Below are positions 33,200-45,837 of a stretch of DNA of 64,000 nucleotides, in pieces (within the stretch, counting starts at the first letter, position 1; each line of letters begins with the position of its first letter). A program made the position numbers and the translations under genes. A model generated the notes under the pieces. It saw only the letters and a program-made list of their open reading frames with translations. It had not been told where the DNA came from and did not search any database. Origin of the DNA: Schistocerca nitens (Eukaryota; Arthropoda; Insecta; Orthoptera; Acrididae); assembly GCF_023898315.1 (NCBI RefSeq), contig NC_064614.1, forward strand, positions 502,030,109-502,094,108, read 5' to 3'.

Positions 33200-35760
33200 A
33201 ACTGGAAACATGCTTGTGGGATTCATTTAAACCACACAAGTCAGCATAAAAAAGCAGTTTTGTGGTTTCTCGGTCAGAAATAAACAAATCCATGTTTGAA
33301 GCATTTTTGGAAATTTAACCCCTATTGGCTGAAATAATGGGTGAAAATTAAAGAAAGAAAACATTTTTAAATAACTATGAGGTTTGACTGAAAAGTAATG
33401 CTTCCACCTTTGTAACTCTTCAACAGTTGGCAGCATTGGTATGCAGCAGGTACTGGCAGTTCCAGTTGACAGAAAACCTTAGCATTGATCGGTTGTGTTG
33501 TTACAGTGTAAAGTATAGAACCCTGTGCAGTCAGTCAGTCACTGTGATTTAAGCAACGTGCAGTCATTGAATTCTTGCAGCAGAAGGTGTCACCTCAAAG
33601 GATATTCATCAGAGAATGAAAGCAGTTTATTGTGTGTGTTGATGTGACTACTGTGCATTGTTGGGCGAGTAAGTTTAAAGATGTTGAGGCAGGAACATGT
33701 GACCTGCGCAACAAAGTGTTGGACTTCCTGTGACAGCAACCACCTAGTTTCACAAGCAAAATGTTGACAGATTGATTCAGGCCGACCGTTGTATCACTCA
33801 GAGAGAAACTGCAAACAATCGGCATTTCACAAGAATGTATGGGTCATATTATTGCTTTGGTTGGCTATCGGAAGATCTGTGCACAATGGGTACCCCGGAT
33901 GCTGACTCCTGAAATAAAAGTGCACAGACTTGAAATTTGCCAGGAACTCCTCTTGCATTATGAGAATGAAGGTGATGCCTTTCCCCATTCAATCGTGACA
34001 GGAGATGAAACGTGGGTACACCATTACGACGCGGAGATGAAACGTCAGTCTGTGGAATATTGACACAAAGACTTGCCCCAGAAAAAGAAATTCAAGATGC
34101 AGCCCTCAGCTGGAAAAATCATGGCCACAGTGTTCTGGGATGCAGATGGTGTTATCCATGTTGATTTCCTTGATTGTGGAACAACAATAAATTCAGAGGG
34201 TTAAATCACAAAGCTGCAAACTCTGAAACGACGGCTAACAAGGGTCCGAAAGGAAGAGGGAAATATTTTCCCGCAGCATGACAATGCCAAACCGCCCACC
34301 ACAGCAGAACTTCAGAGACTGAATCCCACCACTGTACGGCATCTTCCATACAGTCCACATTTAGCACCATCTGACTTCCACTTGTTCCCGATAATGAAAG
34401 ACGATCAGCGGGGACATCATTGTGCTTCTGATGAAAATGCTGAGAGAATTGAGAGACTGTGGTTGCGGAAGCTGTGTCGACTTCTGTGACGGCTACTGAA
34501 AACTTGTTCATCGTTAGCAGAATTGTATCCAATTTGCTGGTGATTATATGGAAAAGTAAATGTTGGTAATTAAAGATCACATTCTAAGGATTATGTCTGC
34601 ATTTGATTTATTAAAATATTCCCATCCAAACCCAATTAACATACAACCCCCGTACTAAAGTATTTTGGTATTGGACTTCTTAGTCAGAAATAAAAAAGAT
34701 ATGTGTTTAAGTGTTTTTAGAACTTCTATCTCTAAGAGGGTGAAATAAGGGATGAAATGTTTTATGAAAATATTTCATTATGAAAGTGTGTTTTAAAGCT
34801 AAATCTATTAAAATTTGAATTTGGTTAGAAATTAAAAAAAGGGTTTGTTTTGGAAATTCAGCACCTCTGGGAGTGAAATAAGGGATGAAAGTATTTAGGG
34901 AAATATTTCATTAAGCATTTTTGAAGCTACATTGATGAAAATTTGTACTTGCCTTTTCTTTTAGAAATAAAAATTACGCATTTCACTGTTTTTGGAATTT
35001 CAACCCTTAAAGTGAAAGGGGGGGGGGGGGGAGGTGGATAGGGCCAGACATTCACTGGCTTGTTATTGGCTAGCCCTAACTGCTAAGAATAGAAACTTGA
35101 AATTTGGAGAGGGTATTTTACAAAGTAAGCATTATTTAAGAAGGTATTGCTCGAAATTCCACTCATAAGGGGGTGAAAGGGGATGAAAATCTTGAAAATA
35201 TGTTGCCATTAAGGCAATTTTCAATCTAGGACTACAAAAGTTGATACTTGGTATCTGTTAGAATTAAAAAAGAAAATGTTTCAGCATTTTTGGAAATTCA
35301 ACCGTTAAATGTGTAAAATGATGTGTGAACATTTTTTGTAAAATAAATCGTGATTAGAAAACTACTAAAGTGTATTTAAAGCTACCTCATTGAAAATTGG
35401 TATTTAACTTCTCTGTTAGGAATAAAAAAATACGTTGTTCAATATTTTTGCAAATTCAACCCCCTGACGGAATGAACTAGAGGGTGAACGCAAAGTTTTG
35501 TGAAATTATTCATTATGAAAGCCTTTTCTGAGCTAAATCTGTGAAAATTTCTATTTGGCATAGCTGGTAGAAACAAAATAAACGCGTGTTTCATTGATTT
35601 CGGAAGTTCAACTCCCAAGGGAGTGAAATCAGGGGATGAAAATTTTTATGAATATTTTTCATTATATTGAAAAAAAGATAAATCTGTAAAACTGATATCT
35701 CACTTCTTGATTAGATAGAAAGAAATATGCATTAGGGGATGCAAGTTCCTGTGGAAGTGT
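33200..35760. repeat. Degenerate tandem array, ~130-158 bp period
   Basis: A landmark like AAATTCAACCCCTAAGGG plus GTGAAATAAGGGATGAAA recurs near 33314, 34724, 34857, 34999, 35157, 35297, 35455 and 35607. Removing the mariner at 33376-34654 puts the first two about 129 bp apart, in line with the rest. Related units are at 41590-42160. Confidence 0.75.
33376..34654 (+). mobile_element. Mariner-like element (copy 1), inactive
   Basis: Left end TGAGGTTTGACTGAAAAGTA follows a TA; the right end is truncated or diverged (complement TACGGGGGTTGTATG). Transposase motifs: GDETWVHHYD (first Asp, near 34005), HDNAKPP (second Asp, near 34280) and SPHLAPSDFHLF (third Asp, near 34355), the DDD triad of mariners. 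In-frame stops after the first motif and in the catalytic core make it inactive. Same family as the element at 50475-54850. Confidence 0.85.
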
Positions 35761-36202
35761 CATCACAAGAACGCAAAAGGCCTGCTTAATAAAAACCATG
35801 GACTCCAGCTACCAGAATTGCTTTTTGATCATAACTACAATTAGAAAAGACCATACCTTAGAAGCTTTAATTAGTGTGAAAAGTTTAGAAGTTGTTGCAA
35901 TTTGCGAACTAAATGAAAGAAAGCTATTTAACACTCACCAGGATGAACTGACTTTGACTGAATTGTATAGGAAAAGAAACGGCTCATTAATTTTTCAGAA
36001 GTCCTAATATATCTTTATAAAATTATTTTTGATGTAATTACTACACAAACATGAGCAAGGCAGTGGGTGCTTAGCTAATATTTATAATAAAATTGAAGTT
36101 AAGTCAACAAGAAGCTACACTCGTATGAGAGTTTACAATTTTACAGTACAATTAGTACAAAAGTGACATGAATTTTTAAAAAAAGCATAAAATTATAGTA
36201 TC

Positions 36203-36272
36203 ATTTTCAACCATGAATAACTTTGGTTGTAGGTTAACATTTTCAACCATGAATAACTTTGGTTGTAGGTCA
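36203..36272. repeat. Two-unit direct repeat, ~34-bp period
   Basis: CATTTTCAACCATGAATAAC and the following TTTGGTTGTAGGT occur twice back to back inside the Penelope-like element, near its endonuclease. Confidence 0.85.
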
Positions 36273-36839
36273 ACTAATAGTGTTGACAAAAGAAGCGTTT
36301 AGCATGAATTGGATGTGTGTAAATTAGAATCCTTGCACTGCGATGCCTTTTATGTGAGGCAAACGGGAAGATGACTCAAAGTTAGATTTAGTGAACATGT
36401 AGCATTGGAAAGGAATGACGAGTACAAAAATCTAATTGAAAGTGGACTTTTTGGGAGCTCTCCGAAAGCTGCCTTCTTAGTGGCACGTCCAGTTAAGACC
36501 CAGGAGGAACACATCTTGCATAATATGTTCTCTGTATGTAGTAATTCTCAGTAGCTTATCAAATGAGAACAAAATTCGTGATTGCAAAATTTTTCATGTA
36601 ACGAATGACAGTATCGTGGACAATAATGATATTAACATCAATTCAGGATATTATGTGTTTTATAGAATTGTCAATAAACATTTATATTTTACATGTTACT
36701 TTCACTCGGCAGCTGTGACTCTGAACTTCTTATGATCTTATTACGTGGAGCACTAGTATGTAGATTTTGATATTTAGTACAAAACACTGTAAAATAAAAT
36801 AAAGATAATTGCAATCTGATTACACCAAGTTTTCAATAA

Positions 36840-39775
36840 TCATTTTTAGGTTGGTGGGTCTCTGGGAAACACGAAAAGAGCTTCAGTTTCAAAGGGTGCA
36901 GGTCAGACACAGGAAAACTGTAGATCTCGGAACCATTGGTATAACAATTGTGAATTGCCGTAGCTTTGTTGGGAAAGTACTAGAGCTCCAAGTGCCAGTA
37001 TGATTTCCCTACATTGCTCCGGGCAGATGCTGGGATGGTTTCTTGGAAAGGGGACAGCCGGTTTCCTTGTGCATCCTTGACACAATCTGAGCCTGTGCTC
37101 CGTCCCCAATGACCTCAAATGCCGAAGGTTCGTTACACCCAATCTTTCTTCCTTCATTCCAAGCGCTAATAGAAAGCACTGATGCCCAAATCGTTATAGG
37201 CACTGCAAGCTGGCTAAAACTGGAGATAAGTTAAGCCAAAATTTTTACGAAAGACCTAATAGCATTCAGAAAGGATAGGCTAAATACAGTTGGAGTTGGC
37301 GTGTTTGTTGCTGTTAGTAGTAGTTTATCTTGTAGTGAAACTGAAGTAGACAGTGCCTGTGAGTGAGTATGGATAGAGATCATTCCTTGCAACCAAGATA
37401 AAATAATAATTGGATCCTTTCACGAAACCTCCCATCTCAGATGATACAATTGTTCAAGGATAACATGAGTCTAATTTCAAACACCTACACAACTCGTATA
37501 ATTGTAGTTGGTGGTGACTTCAATTTACCTTCGATATGTTGAAGAAAATAAAAGTTTAAATCCGGAGGTATGCGTAAAACATCATCCAAAATCGTGCTAA
37601 ATACATTTTCTGAAAATTATTTTGAGCAATTAGTTCATGAGCCCACTCGAATAGTAAATAATTGTGAAAAAAACTCGACCTCTTAGCAACAACTAATCCT
37701 GAGGTAATAATGAGCATCAAAATAAATACAGGGATCAATGGACATAGGGCTGTTGTAGTGAGACTGAATACCATAACTCCCAAAACCTCCAAAAATAAAT
37801 GAAAAATATATCTGTTCAAAAAAACCATACAAAAATTCTCTTGAGCCCTTCCTGAGAGACAATCTCCACTCCTTACAAATTAACAGTGTAAGTGCAGATC
37901 GGGTGTGGCTTGAAATCAAAGAAATAGTACTGAGAACAGTTGAGGGATTTATACTAAATAAATTAACAGACAACGCAACTGATCCCCCATGGTACCCAAA
38001 ACAGGTCAGAACACAGTTGCAGGAACAACGAGAAAGGCATGCAAAATCTTAATGAATGTAAAACCTTCTAGACTGGCTATCTTTTACAGAAGCTTAAAAA
38101 TTTAGCGCAGACTTCAATGTTAGGTGCTTGTAATAGTTTCTACAGTGAAACTTTGTCTTGAAACTTGGCAGAAAATCCAAAGAGGTTCTGGTCTTACGTA
38201 CAGTGTGCTAGTGGCAAGACACAATCAATGCCTTCTCTCCACAATAGCAATAGAAAGAAGATGAAGTACATATTACAGAATTTGAGTCAAGAACAGCTGT
38301 CAACATGAGTAACTTATAAACAGATATCCTCGAAGTAGTGAAACAACTTAAATTGCTTAATGAAAGTAACTCTTCTGGTCCAGACGGTATACCAATTAGG
38401 TTCATTTCAGAGCATGCTGATTCAGTAGCTCCATACTTAACAATTATATAAAACCACTTGTTTGATGAAGGATCTGTACCCAAAAATCTGGGAAGTTGAA
38501 CAGGTGCACCAATATTCAAGAAAGGCAACAGGGGTAATCCACTAAATTATAGGGTCATACCATTAACATTGATTTGCAGGCAGGGTTTTGGAACATGTAT
38601 TGTGTTTAAACATTATGATTTACCTCCAAGAGAATGGCGTATTGGCGCACAGTCAATACAAATTTGGAAATCATTGTTCTTGTGAAACATGGCTAGCTCT
38701 TTACTCACATGAACTGTTGAGTGCTATTGACAAGGGATTTCAAATTGATTTGGTATTTCTAGATTTCTGGAAGGCTTTTGATACCCTACCTCGTAAGTGG
38801 CTTGTAATCAAATTGCTTGCTTATGGATTATCGTCTCAGCTATGCAACTGGATTTGTGTTTTCCTGGCAGAGAGGTCACAGTTTGTAGTAATTGATGGAG
38901 TCATCGAGTAAAACAAAACTGATTTCTGGTGTTTCCCAAGGTAGTGTTATAGGCCCTCTGCTGTTCTGTTCTTTATCTATATAAACAATTCAGGAGACAA
39001 TCCGAGCAGCCATCTTAGGTTGTCTGCAGAGGATGCTGTTGTTTATGGTCTAGTTAAGTCATCAGAACTGCAAAATGATTTAGATACCATACCTGTATGG
39101 TGCGAAAATTGCCTATTAGGCTCAAACAATGAAAAGTGTGAGTTCATACAGATGAGTGCTAAAAGAAATATGTTAAACTTCGGTTACACGATAAATCAAT
39201 CAACACACAGAAAATGTTGTAGGGAAGGCGAACTACAGACTGCGATTAATTGGCAGAACAGATCTACTAAAGAGACTGCCTACACTATGCATGTCCATCC
39301 TCATTTGGAGTACTGCTGCATGGTGTGGGATCCTTACCGGATGGGATTAACAGAGTACATTGAGAATGTTCAAAGAAGAGCAGCATGTTTTGCTTCAGTG
39401 AGAAATGGAGGGCAGAGTGTCATGGACACGATACAGGATTTGGGGTGGACATAATTAAAACAATGGTGTTTGTTGCGGCAAGATCTCCTCACGAAAATTC
39501 AATCATCAACTATCTCCTCTGAATGTGGAAATATTTTATTGAAGCTGATCTACTTAGGTAAAAATGATCATCAGAATAAAATAAGGGAAATCAGAGCTTG
39601 CATGGAAATATATAAGTTTCTTTCTTTTTTTGGCGCACTGTTGGAGAGTGGAATAATAGAGATTTATTGTGAAGGTGGTTCAATGAACCCTCTGCCAGGC
39701 ATTAAGCATGATTTGCAGAGTATGCATGTGGATGTAGATGTTAAAGAATTTTCTGAAAAAGTTTTAACATTAATT
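36840..39775 (+). mobile_element. CR1-like LINE, decayed, with internal SINE insertion
   Basis: Endonuclease piece VVGGDFNLP (near 37510). RT pieces: NYRVIPLT (near 38550), VFLDFWKAFDTLPRKW (near 38750), GSVIGPLLF-like after a stop (near 38945) and LSAEDAVVYG, a modified FADD (near 39020). C-terminal HPHLEYCCMVWDPYR and VQRRAACF (39295-39385). The 3' end is TGCATGTGGATGTAGATGT at about 39724. Several stops and frameshifts. Confidence 0.8.
36996..37165 (+). mobile_element. SINE-like insertion inside the CR1 LINE
   Basis: A GC-richer block ending in a CTTTCTTCCTTCATT tail interrupts the LINE between GCTCCAAGTGC and TTCCAAGCGCT, which look like a target-site duplication (CCAAGYGC). The internal GTGCTCCGTCCCCAATGACC resembles the 3' part of locust SINEs as I remember them. 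No clear A/B boxes. Confidence 0.45.
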
Positions 39776-39779
39776 TAAA

Positions 39780-40740
39780 TTCACATTTTTCACATCAGGA
39801 TTAGTGCATTATTCCATTAAGTCATTACAGCTAGTTACATTACCTTGTAATTTATCTAATGCAAAACTGTTATTTTGCTGTGATTGTTATTTATCTTCTT
39901 TAATTTTACAATACAAAATTTGTTTGAACTACTGGTTATATACATATATCAGTGGATGGAGGATACTGTTCATCCTCGGTGACATTCAGTGTGTTTGGCT
40001 GTATAGGTCTGTAAACAGCAACCTCAGTCTGAATTAAGCTGTGTACATGCTAAGGTCATCTAACAAAATGTGTAATTATAAGCCTTTGAGTCTACATGAA
40101 TCACTTCAGATGGTATGTTACATACAACAGGGATTCAGCAATCTTGAATAAAACCAACCTGCTTCCAGTAAAAAGTGTTCACTACTTACTGAATGTCCCT
40201 TGTTTGTAACATATCATTTGAAGTGAGTCATGTAGACGCAAAAGGCTTATAATCACACATGTTGTTAGTTGCTTTTGTTCACTGCCACACCTCCATAGAC
40301 ATTCTGCAACTATGAATATCTGTGATGCCGTGGTTTTCTGCCAAAAGAAACTCAGTGACAGTTCTTTACTTGGAACACACCTTTGTTACAACCTTTTTGA
40401 AGGCTATAGTGCTGTCATACATTGGAACTTAATGAAACTATAGGGGTCAAGTGGGAATATTACATATTGTCTCACAACAAATTCTGCATTTTTTCAACCA
40501 AAATTGGCAAGAAAATTATAACATCTCCAGTTTTGTATAACTGTGGTATTGATCTCATTTTATGCTAATCACTGTCTTGAGTCCATTGTATTTATTATAT
40601 TTTTAGCCCTAATGATAGCTATTCTACAGCTGAGATCTACGTCAGCAATTATGTACAGATGGAGTAGTGACTGATAGCTGACTTCCTGCTATATTTTCCT
40701 GCTTTTTACTATGTTTCATAAATATTGCACTGTGCCTGAA
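39780..40740. other. sHSP intron, no recognised element
   Basis: AT-rich. TCACTTCAGATGGTATGTTAC (40097) and an approximate reverse complement near 40200-40225 form a loose inverted pair, possibly a small hairpin element. Confidence 0.35.
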
Positions 40741-40759
40741 TTCTCATGTTTTCCATCCA

Positions 40760-41380
40760 TCTTTGACCCCCCACTCATCTCACTCTCCCCCCCCCCCCCC
40801 CTTGTGTCTCTCTCCCATTGTCTCATCCCCTGCTCTCCTCCCTGCTAGTATTATTATACCAGCCTAATCTAATGGAATACTAATCCTTCCCCACCCAGCC
40901 ACCCTCTCCCCTCTCTCCCATTCTTCAATGCTTTGTTTGTCATTAGATATCACAGTCTTTTGTCACCCCTCCTTACCCCCACTTTGAGCCTTCAACCACT
41001 CGCCTATGGTTAGGCCCATTGAACCATTGAAGGTTCTTGCCCCCCCCCCCCCTCCTCCCCTTTCCCCCCTCCAATACACTAGCCCAACTTACTCCCACCT
41101 TTTCACTCTCATTTTGATTTTTCCTACTTCAACATTTAATCAAATATGCACTCATATCCCTACTGTCATTTTATTCAGTCTCCCCCCCCCCCCCTCCAAC
41201 CCCTCCCAGTATTTGATTTCAAATCCATATCTCACTTAATTGCACTGTTAACCATCTTAATTTTCTTATAAGTCTTGGCTCAACAATATACATTACAGTA
41301 TCTCTCCCATCCCTCTTCAGCCAGCATCCATTTACCACCCTCCCTCCTCCACATTTTCGACTTCTGTTGTTAGCTTTCAT
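40760..41380. repeat. Strand-asymmetric pyrimidine-rich block
   Basis: Many C-runs (40789-40801, 41041-41052, 41180-41194) in a C+T-rich plus strand. It gives proline-rich artefact ORFs. Looks like the interior of a simple-sequence-rich repeat. Confidence 0.55.
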
Positions 41381-41589
41381 ATTGTGTATTATCAATGGCA
41401 CTTACTATATTCTTGTATGTTATTCACTGTTTTTGAATTTTATTTATTTATTTTTCCTTTTAGATTTTATTTCCTCATCCAACTCAATGTACGTTCACTT
41501 ACAGTAGTTGATGATCTGATGTATACATGTGTATTGCAAAGATTATGGTGCACACTGCTACCTCAAAGATAATTATATATAGTCTGAAA

Positions 41590-42160
41590 ATATTTAGGTG
41601 GAACATTTATTACAGTGAGATGGAATTTTGTAAAATTAACCCTAAGGGACTGAAATGGATATTATTGTAATTTTGGGGAATGCGAAATGATGTAATCCAA
41701 GAATCAATGCCTAGCATAAATAATTTAGTCTAGAGATATGCAATTTGAGTGGAACATTCTTCGTATGGTATAGACACCTACTAAGAAAGAATTTTTCAAA
41801 GTTCAACCCCTACGCGGAACAGATGAGAGTTAAAGTTTTGTTGGCATATCAGTGTCCATTTTACATAATTGTTTCTAGAAACATGAAATTTTGAAGAAAT
41901 ATCTATTATGTAACTTAAGTACTCACTAAGAAAGGATTTCCAAAAATTCAATCCCTAAGGGAGTGAAATAGGTTTTCAGTTTTTGTGCATGACTGTGGCA
42001 TTTTTCTGATTTTCTGACTCAGCCTAAACTAATGGCTCTAGAAACACGAAGCATGGAAGACACATTTATTATATATTGTAGTAGCTAATGGGACAGTTTT
42101 TTCCAAAATTCAACATCTAAGGGGAAAACTGCTTTCAAAATACATATTAAAATTCCATTC
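41590..42160. repeat. Second block of the ~150-bp degenerate tandem family
   Basis: Units with the landmark GTTCAACCCCTA / AATTCAATCCCTAAGGGAG near 41800, 41945 and 42107, related to the array at 33200-35760. Confidence 0.6.
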
Positions 42161-42360
42161 CACAGATTGTGCATCAGGGAATTAATCGACAATGAGTGTT
42201 GCGTTGCTCCATAAAAGCAAATAATTTACATAGCAATGCGTGTAGGCAACAGGCAGTAATGAAATGAAAGGAGTCATCCTCTAGATGTATAAAGAACTTT
42301 TCTACAGAGAACTAGTGTAAAAAGTCTAAAGACTTTAACCATCAGATACAAAGACAAATA

Positions 42361-43772
42361 CACTCCTGGAAATGGAAAAAAAGAACACATTGACACCGGT
42401 GTGTCAGACCCACCATACTTGCTCCGGACACTGCGAGAGGGCTGTACAAGCAATGATCACACGCACGGCACAGCGGACACACCAGGAACCGCGGTGTTGG
42501 CCGTCGAATGGCGCTAGCTGCGCAGCATTTGTGCACCGCCGCCGTCAGTGTCAGCCAGTTTGCCGTGGCATACGAAGCTCCATCGCAGTCTTTAACACTG
42601 GTAGCATGCCGCGACAGCGTGGACGTGAACCGTATGTGCAGTTGACGGACTTTGAGCGAGGGCGTAGAGTGGGCATGCGGGAGGCCGGGTGGACGTACCG
42701 CCGAATTGCTCAACACGTGGGGCGTGAGGTCTCCACAGTACATCGATGTTGTCGCCAGTGGTCGGCGGAAGGTGCACGTGCCCGTCGACCTGGGACCGGA
42801 CCGCAGCGACGCACGGATGCACGCCAAGACCGTAGGATCCTACGCAGTGCCGTAGGGGACCGCACCGCCACTTCCCAGCAAATTAGGGACACTGTTGCTC
42901 CTGGGGTATCGGCGAGGACCATTCGCAACCGTCTCCATGAAGCTGGGCTACGGTCCCGCACACCGTTAGGCCGTCTTCCGCTCACGCCCCAACATCGTGC
43001 AGCCCGCCTCCAGTGGTGTCGCGACAGGCGTGAATGGAGGGACGAATGGAGACGTGTCGTCTTCAGCGATGAGAGTCGCTTCTGCCTTGGTGCCAATGAT
43101 GGTCGTATGCGTGTTTGGCGCCGTGCAGGTGAGCGCCACAATCAGGACTGCATACGACCGAGGCACACAGAGCCAACACCCGGCATCATGGTGTGGGGAG
43201 CGACCTCCTACACTGGCCGTACACCACTGGTGATCGTCGAGGGGACACTGAATAGTGCACGGTACATCCAAACCCTCATCGAACCCACCGTTCTACCAGC
43301 AAGGGAACTTGCTGTTCCAACAGGACAATGCACGTCCGCATGTATCCCGTGCCACCCAACGTGCTCTAGAAGGTGTAAGTCAACTACCCTGGCCAGCAAG
43401 ATCTCCGGATCTGTCCCCCATTGAGCATGTTTGGGACTGGGTGAAGCGTCGTCTCACGCGGTCTGCACGTCCAGCACGAACGCTGGTCCAACTGAGGCGC
43501 CAGGTGCAAATGGCATGGCAAGCCGTTCCACAGGACTACATCCAGCATCTCTACGATCGTCTCCATGGGAGAATAGCAGCCTGCATTGCTGCGAAAGGTG
43601 GATATACACTGTACTAGTGCCGATATTGTGCATGCTCTGTTGCCTGTGTCTATGTGCCTGTGGTTCTGTCAGTGTGATCATGTGATGTATCTGACCCCAG
43701 GAATGTGTCAATAAAGTTTCCCCTTCCTGGGACAATGAATTCACGGTGTTCTTATTTCAATTTCCAGGAGTG
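42361..43772 (+). mobile_element. Nearly intact Tc1-like transposon (1412 bp)
   Basis: Flanked by TA (42359-42360 and 43773-43774), with terminal inverted repeats beginning CACTCCTGGAAATGGAAAAA and a closely matching right end (about 28 bp). GC-rich, high-complexity interior unlike the host flanks. It carries one transposase gene. The clean ends and low decay mark it as the youngest DNA transposon in the window; it sits in the large sHSP intron. Confidence 0.95.
42606..43617 (+). pseudogene. Tc1 transposase, DD34E, one frameshift
   Basis: Cut-and-paste transposase binding the TIRs. Start MPRQRGREPYVQLTDFERG (ATG 42606). Paired-type HTH with GWTYRRIAQHVGREVSTVHR, then a second HTH region (SARTIRNRLHEAGL). 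Catalytic core: VFSDESRF (Asp 1, near 43065), FQQDNARPH (Asp 2, near 43315) and SPDLSPIEHVWDWV (Glu, near 43415), ending KGGYTLY. All three acidic residues and about 336 codons survive. The frame changes once between about 43288 and 43300, where part of the usual sequence before QGNLLFQQDN is missing. Confidence 0.9.
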
Positions 43773-43774
43773 TA

Positions 43775-45080
43775 GGTGGAGACTTGGAACACTTAACAAA
43801 TGAGTTCTTCAGTGTATGACTATCTAATATTTTCTAATTTTTACAATTGCACTTGGTATATTATGACTTCTTGTCTCACTGTCCACTCATGATACATGAG
43901 CCATTATTACTCTACCCCACAATTACCATACAAAAAGCAATGGTGTTGCACAATCCTTTTTAACTTAAGAGAAATTTTGTGAAATGGGTCCCAAGGGAAT
44001 ATATGTTTCATTGTTGGTAGAAAAATTCAACTCCAAGTTTCAATCTGCCCTTGATAGTTTATCTTGCAGAAATCATTTTGGACACAGAATTAATTTCCCC
44101 ATTTCAGTTGATTTATAATTCTTATTTACTGCTACAAATATTGCTACATCCCACACCATAGAGCCTGTCGTTTTGGTAAACAGGTTTAACCCAAAATATC
44201 TCAGAATTATAAGTTTATGGTTTTAGGCAACATTTTGTGTAGGGCATTATGTGAGCCCCACTGATTTCAAAGAGTGCATGAAAGTCTGGCACATGTTGTT
44301 TATAAAGATGCAAACTTTGTTGAAACAGCATGAAAAGACCTGATTTCACTGTTTATTGTGTATTTGAATTGTTGTTTATTAATTAAAATCACGTCTTATG
44401 CATTTCTTCCAACTTGTGTAATATTGAAACTACGGAACAGGTAAAATGTGTCGCAGTGTTTCACACAGCATCTTATACTTGATGGTAAGAAATATGGATA
44501 CATTCTTTCATTCATTCATTCATTCATTCATTCAGTCAGTCAGTCTCTCAATCCGTAAATACCACCAAGAAGGAGAATGTTCAGAGATGTGAAAAAAATC
44601 AAAATATGCTTTAAAAAATACAGATATGCCATGGAAGCATATCTGTATTAATGTACTATATTACACTGTATTAATAATAAACTATAAGTATACTGCTTAA
44701 TGCTATTTGTGCTTATGTCAGGTAAATGTGAACTTGACAGATTATAGGGAAAGCCACTACTTCACAAAAAGCTGGTGTTTTATCCATTATATAAAAGAGC
44801 TGCTATTTATCCCATGCTGGTTGCGTAATATTTACATGATTACATTGCTATTCAAATAAAATAATTGCCTCCACCCAGGTGTATATTGAGGTGACATTCT
44901 CTTATCACTAAACACAAATACTATTTGTTTTGGAAACAGGAATGATCAGTGCACTCAACAAACTTTACAGCTTGAACCTTTTGTCTGTGAGGAAAATTAA
45001 AACAAGGAAACTACAAGGAAACACCAGTGACTCTTGAAGATATGAAATGCCATATAGTATGGCCCTATGCTATGATAGTA
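43775..45080. other. sHSP intron, no recognised gene
   Basis: AT-rich; a (CATT)n tract lies at 44507-44535, followed by CAGT repeats. Confidence 0.4.
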
Positions 45081-45083
45081 GTC

Positions 45084-45104
45084 GTGGTGGTGGTGGTGGT
45101 GGTG

Positions 45105-45135
<31 letters not shown>

Positions 45136-45170
45136 CAGTAGCAGTAGCAGTAGCAGTAGTAGTAGTATTT
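45084..45170. repeat. (GGT)n/(AGT)n/(AGC)n trinucleotide tract
   Basis: Compound trinucleotide microsatellite. A partly complementary tract with (CTA)n and (GGT)n lies at 47297-47360. Confidence 0.9.
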
Positions 45171-45837
45171 GTCTATAGGTCTCTATTATAAGGATATTAG
45201 ATATGTCTTGGTATTACAATTTAAGAACAATAAAAATAAAATAATTCATGTATACATTTGCAGACATACAGGTTTAGTATGACAAGGATGGGGCAGGTAG
45301 TCATCCATGGCATTACAGGCAACTCTGTTTAAAATAGTGTTACCTCATTCAGTTTACCCTTAGTGTGCAATACAGTTTTACAAATAAAATGATAAAAGTC
45401 TAGATGAGCTTCAACATGCAATATTTTCTGTCCAGATGTGGTTTATAGCATCAATGCTCAAGATTAACATTCTGTGTTGTGACAATTGTATTAAGAAACA
45501 CATGAACAATACCTAAGTTATGTGTTCGCTTGCCTAGGACAGTAAGCTGTATTTTTGTTATTTTGTTGCTATTTGATCAAGTTCCACACATGCTATACCA
45601 CTGAACTGCTCTTTAAAGGTTCATTACAATACCACAGGGAAGAAAACAAGGTTGGTGTCATAATTTGCCAGCTATAAATGTTAAGAATTACTTGCATAAA
45701 TCAAAGAATTCACCTCATTGTCGACTTTAACGTAGAGTAAACCACACCTCAGTTTCATTACTCATTCTGGAAACATTTCGGGTGGCCTGTCTTTGCTTCC
45801 TCACCCTGTATATTTACTACAGATAAGTGGTAACACA

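Larger units (their letters stand above)
31490..36700 (+). mobile_element. Decayed Penelope-like element (RT plus GIY-YIG)
   Basis: RT remnants: VLLDVVNFYTNMPMDSSVEF (near 32800), YFNFGNGMYHKNDGLS-like (near 32940) and FRYVDHSLKLIK (near 33090, the RYVDD motif). GIY-YIG endonuclease remnant: CDAFYVRQTGR followed by a stop and LKVRFSEHVALERN (36340-36420). The 3' flank (about 36420-36690) recurs in inverted orientation at about 31500-31800; for example, 31619-31670 complements 36475-36535. Inverted partial copies at the ends are typical of Penelope elements. Between RT and endonuclease lie a degenerate tandem array and a mariner insertion. Non-functional. Confidence 0.75.

Noticed and set aside
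41006-41239. Proline-rich ORF
   Set aside because: Produced by C-runs in a low-complexity pyrimidine block.
42342-42827. Minus-strand 161-aa ORF over the Tc1 element
   Set aside because: Shadow of the GC-rich transposase gene on the other strand.
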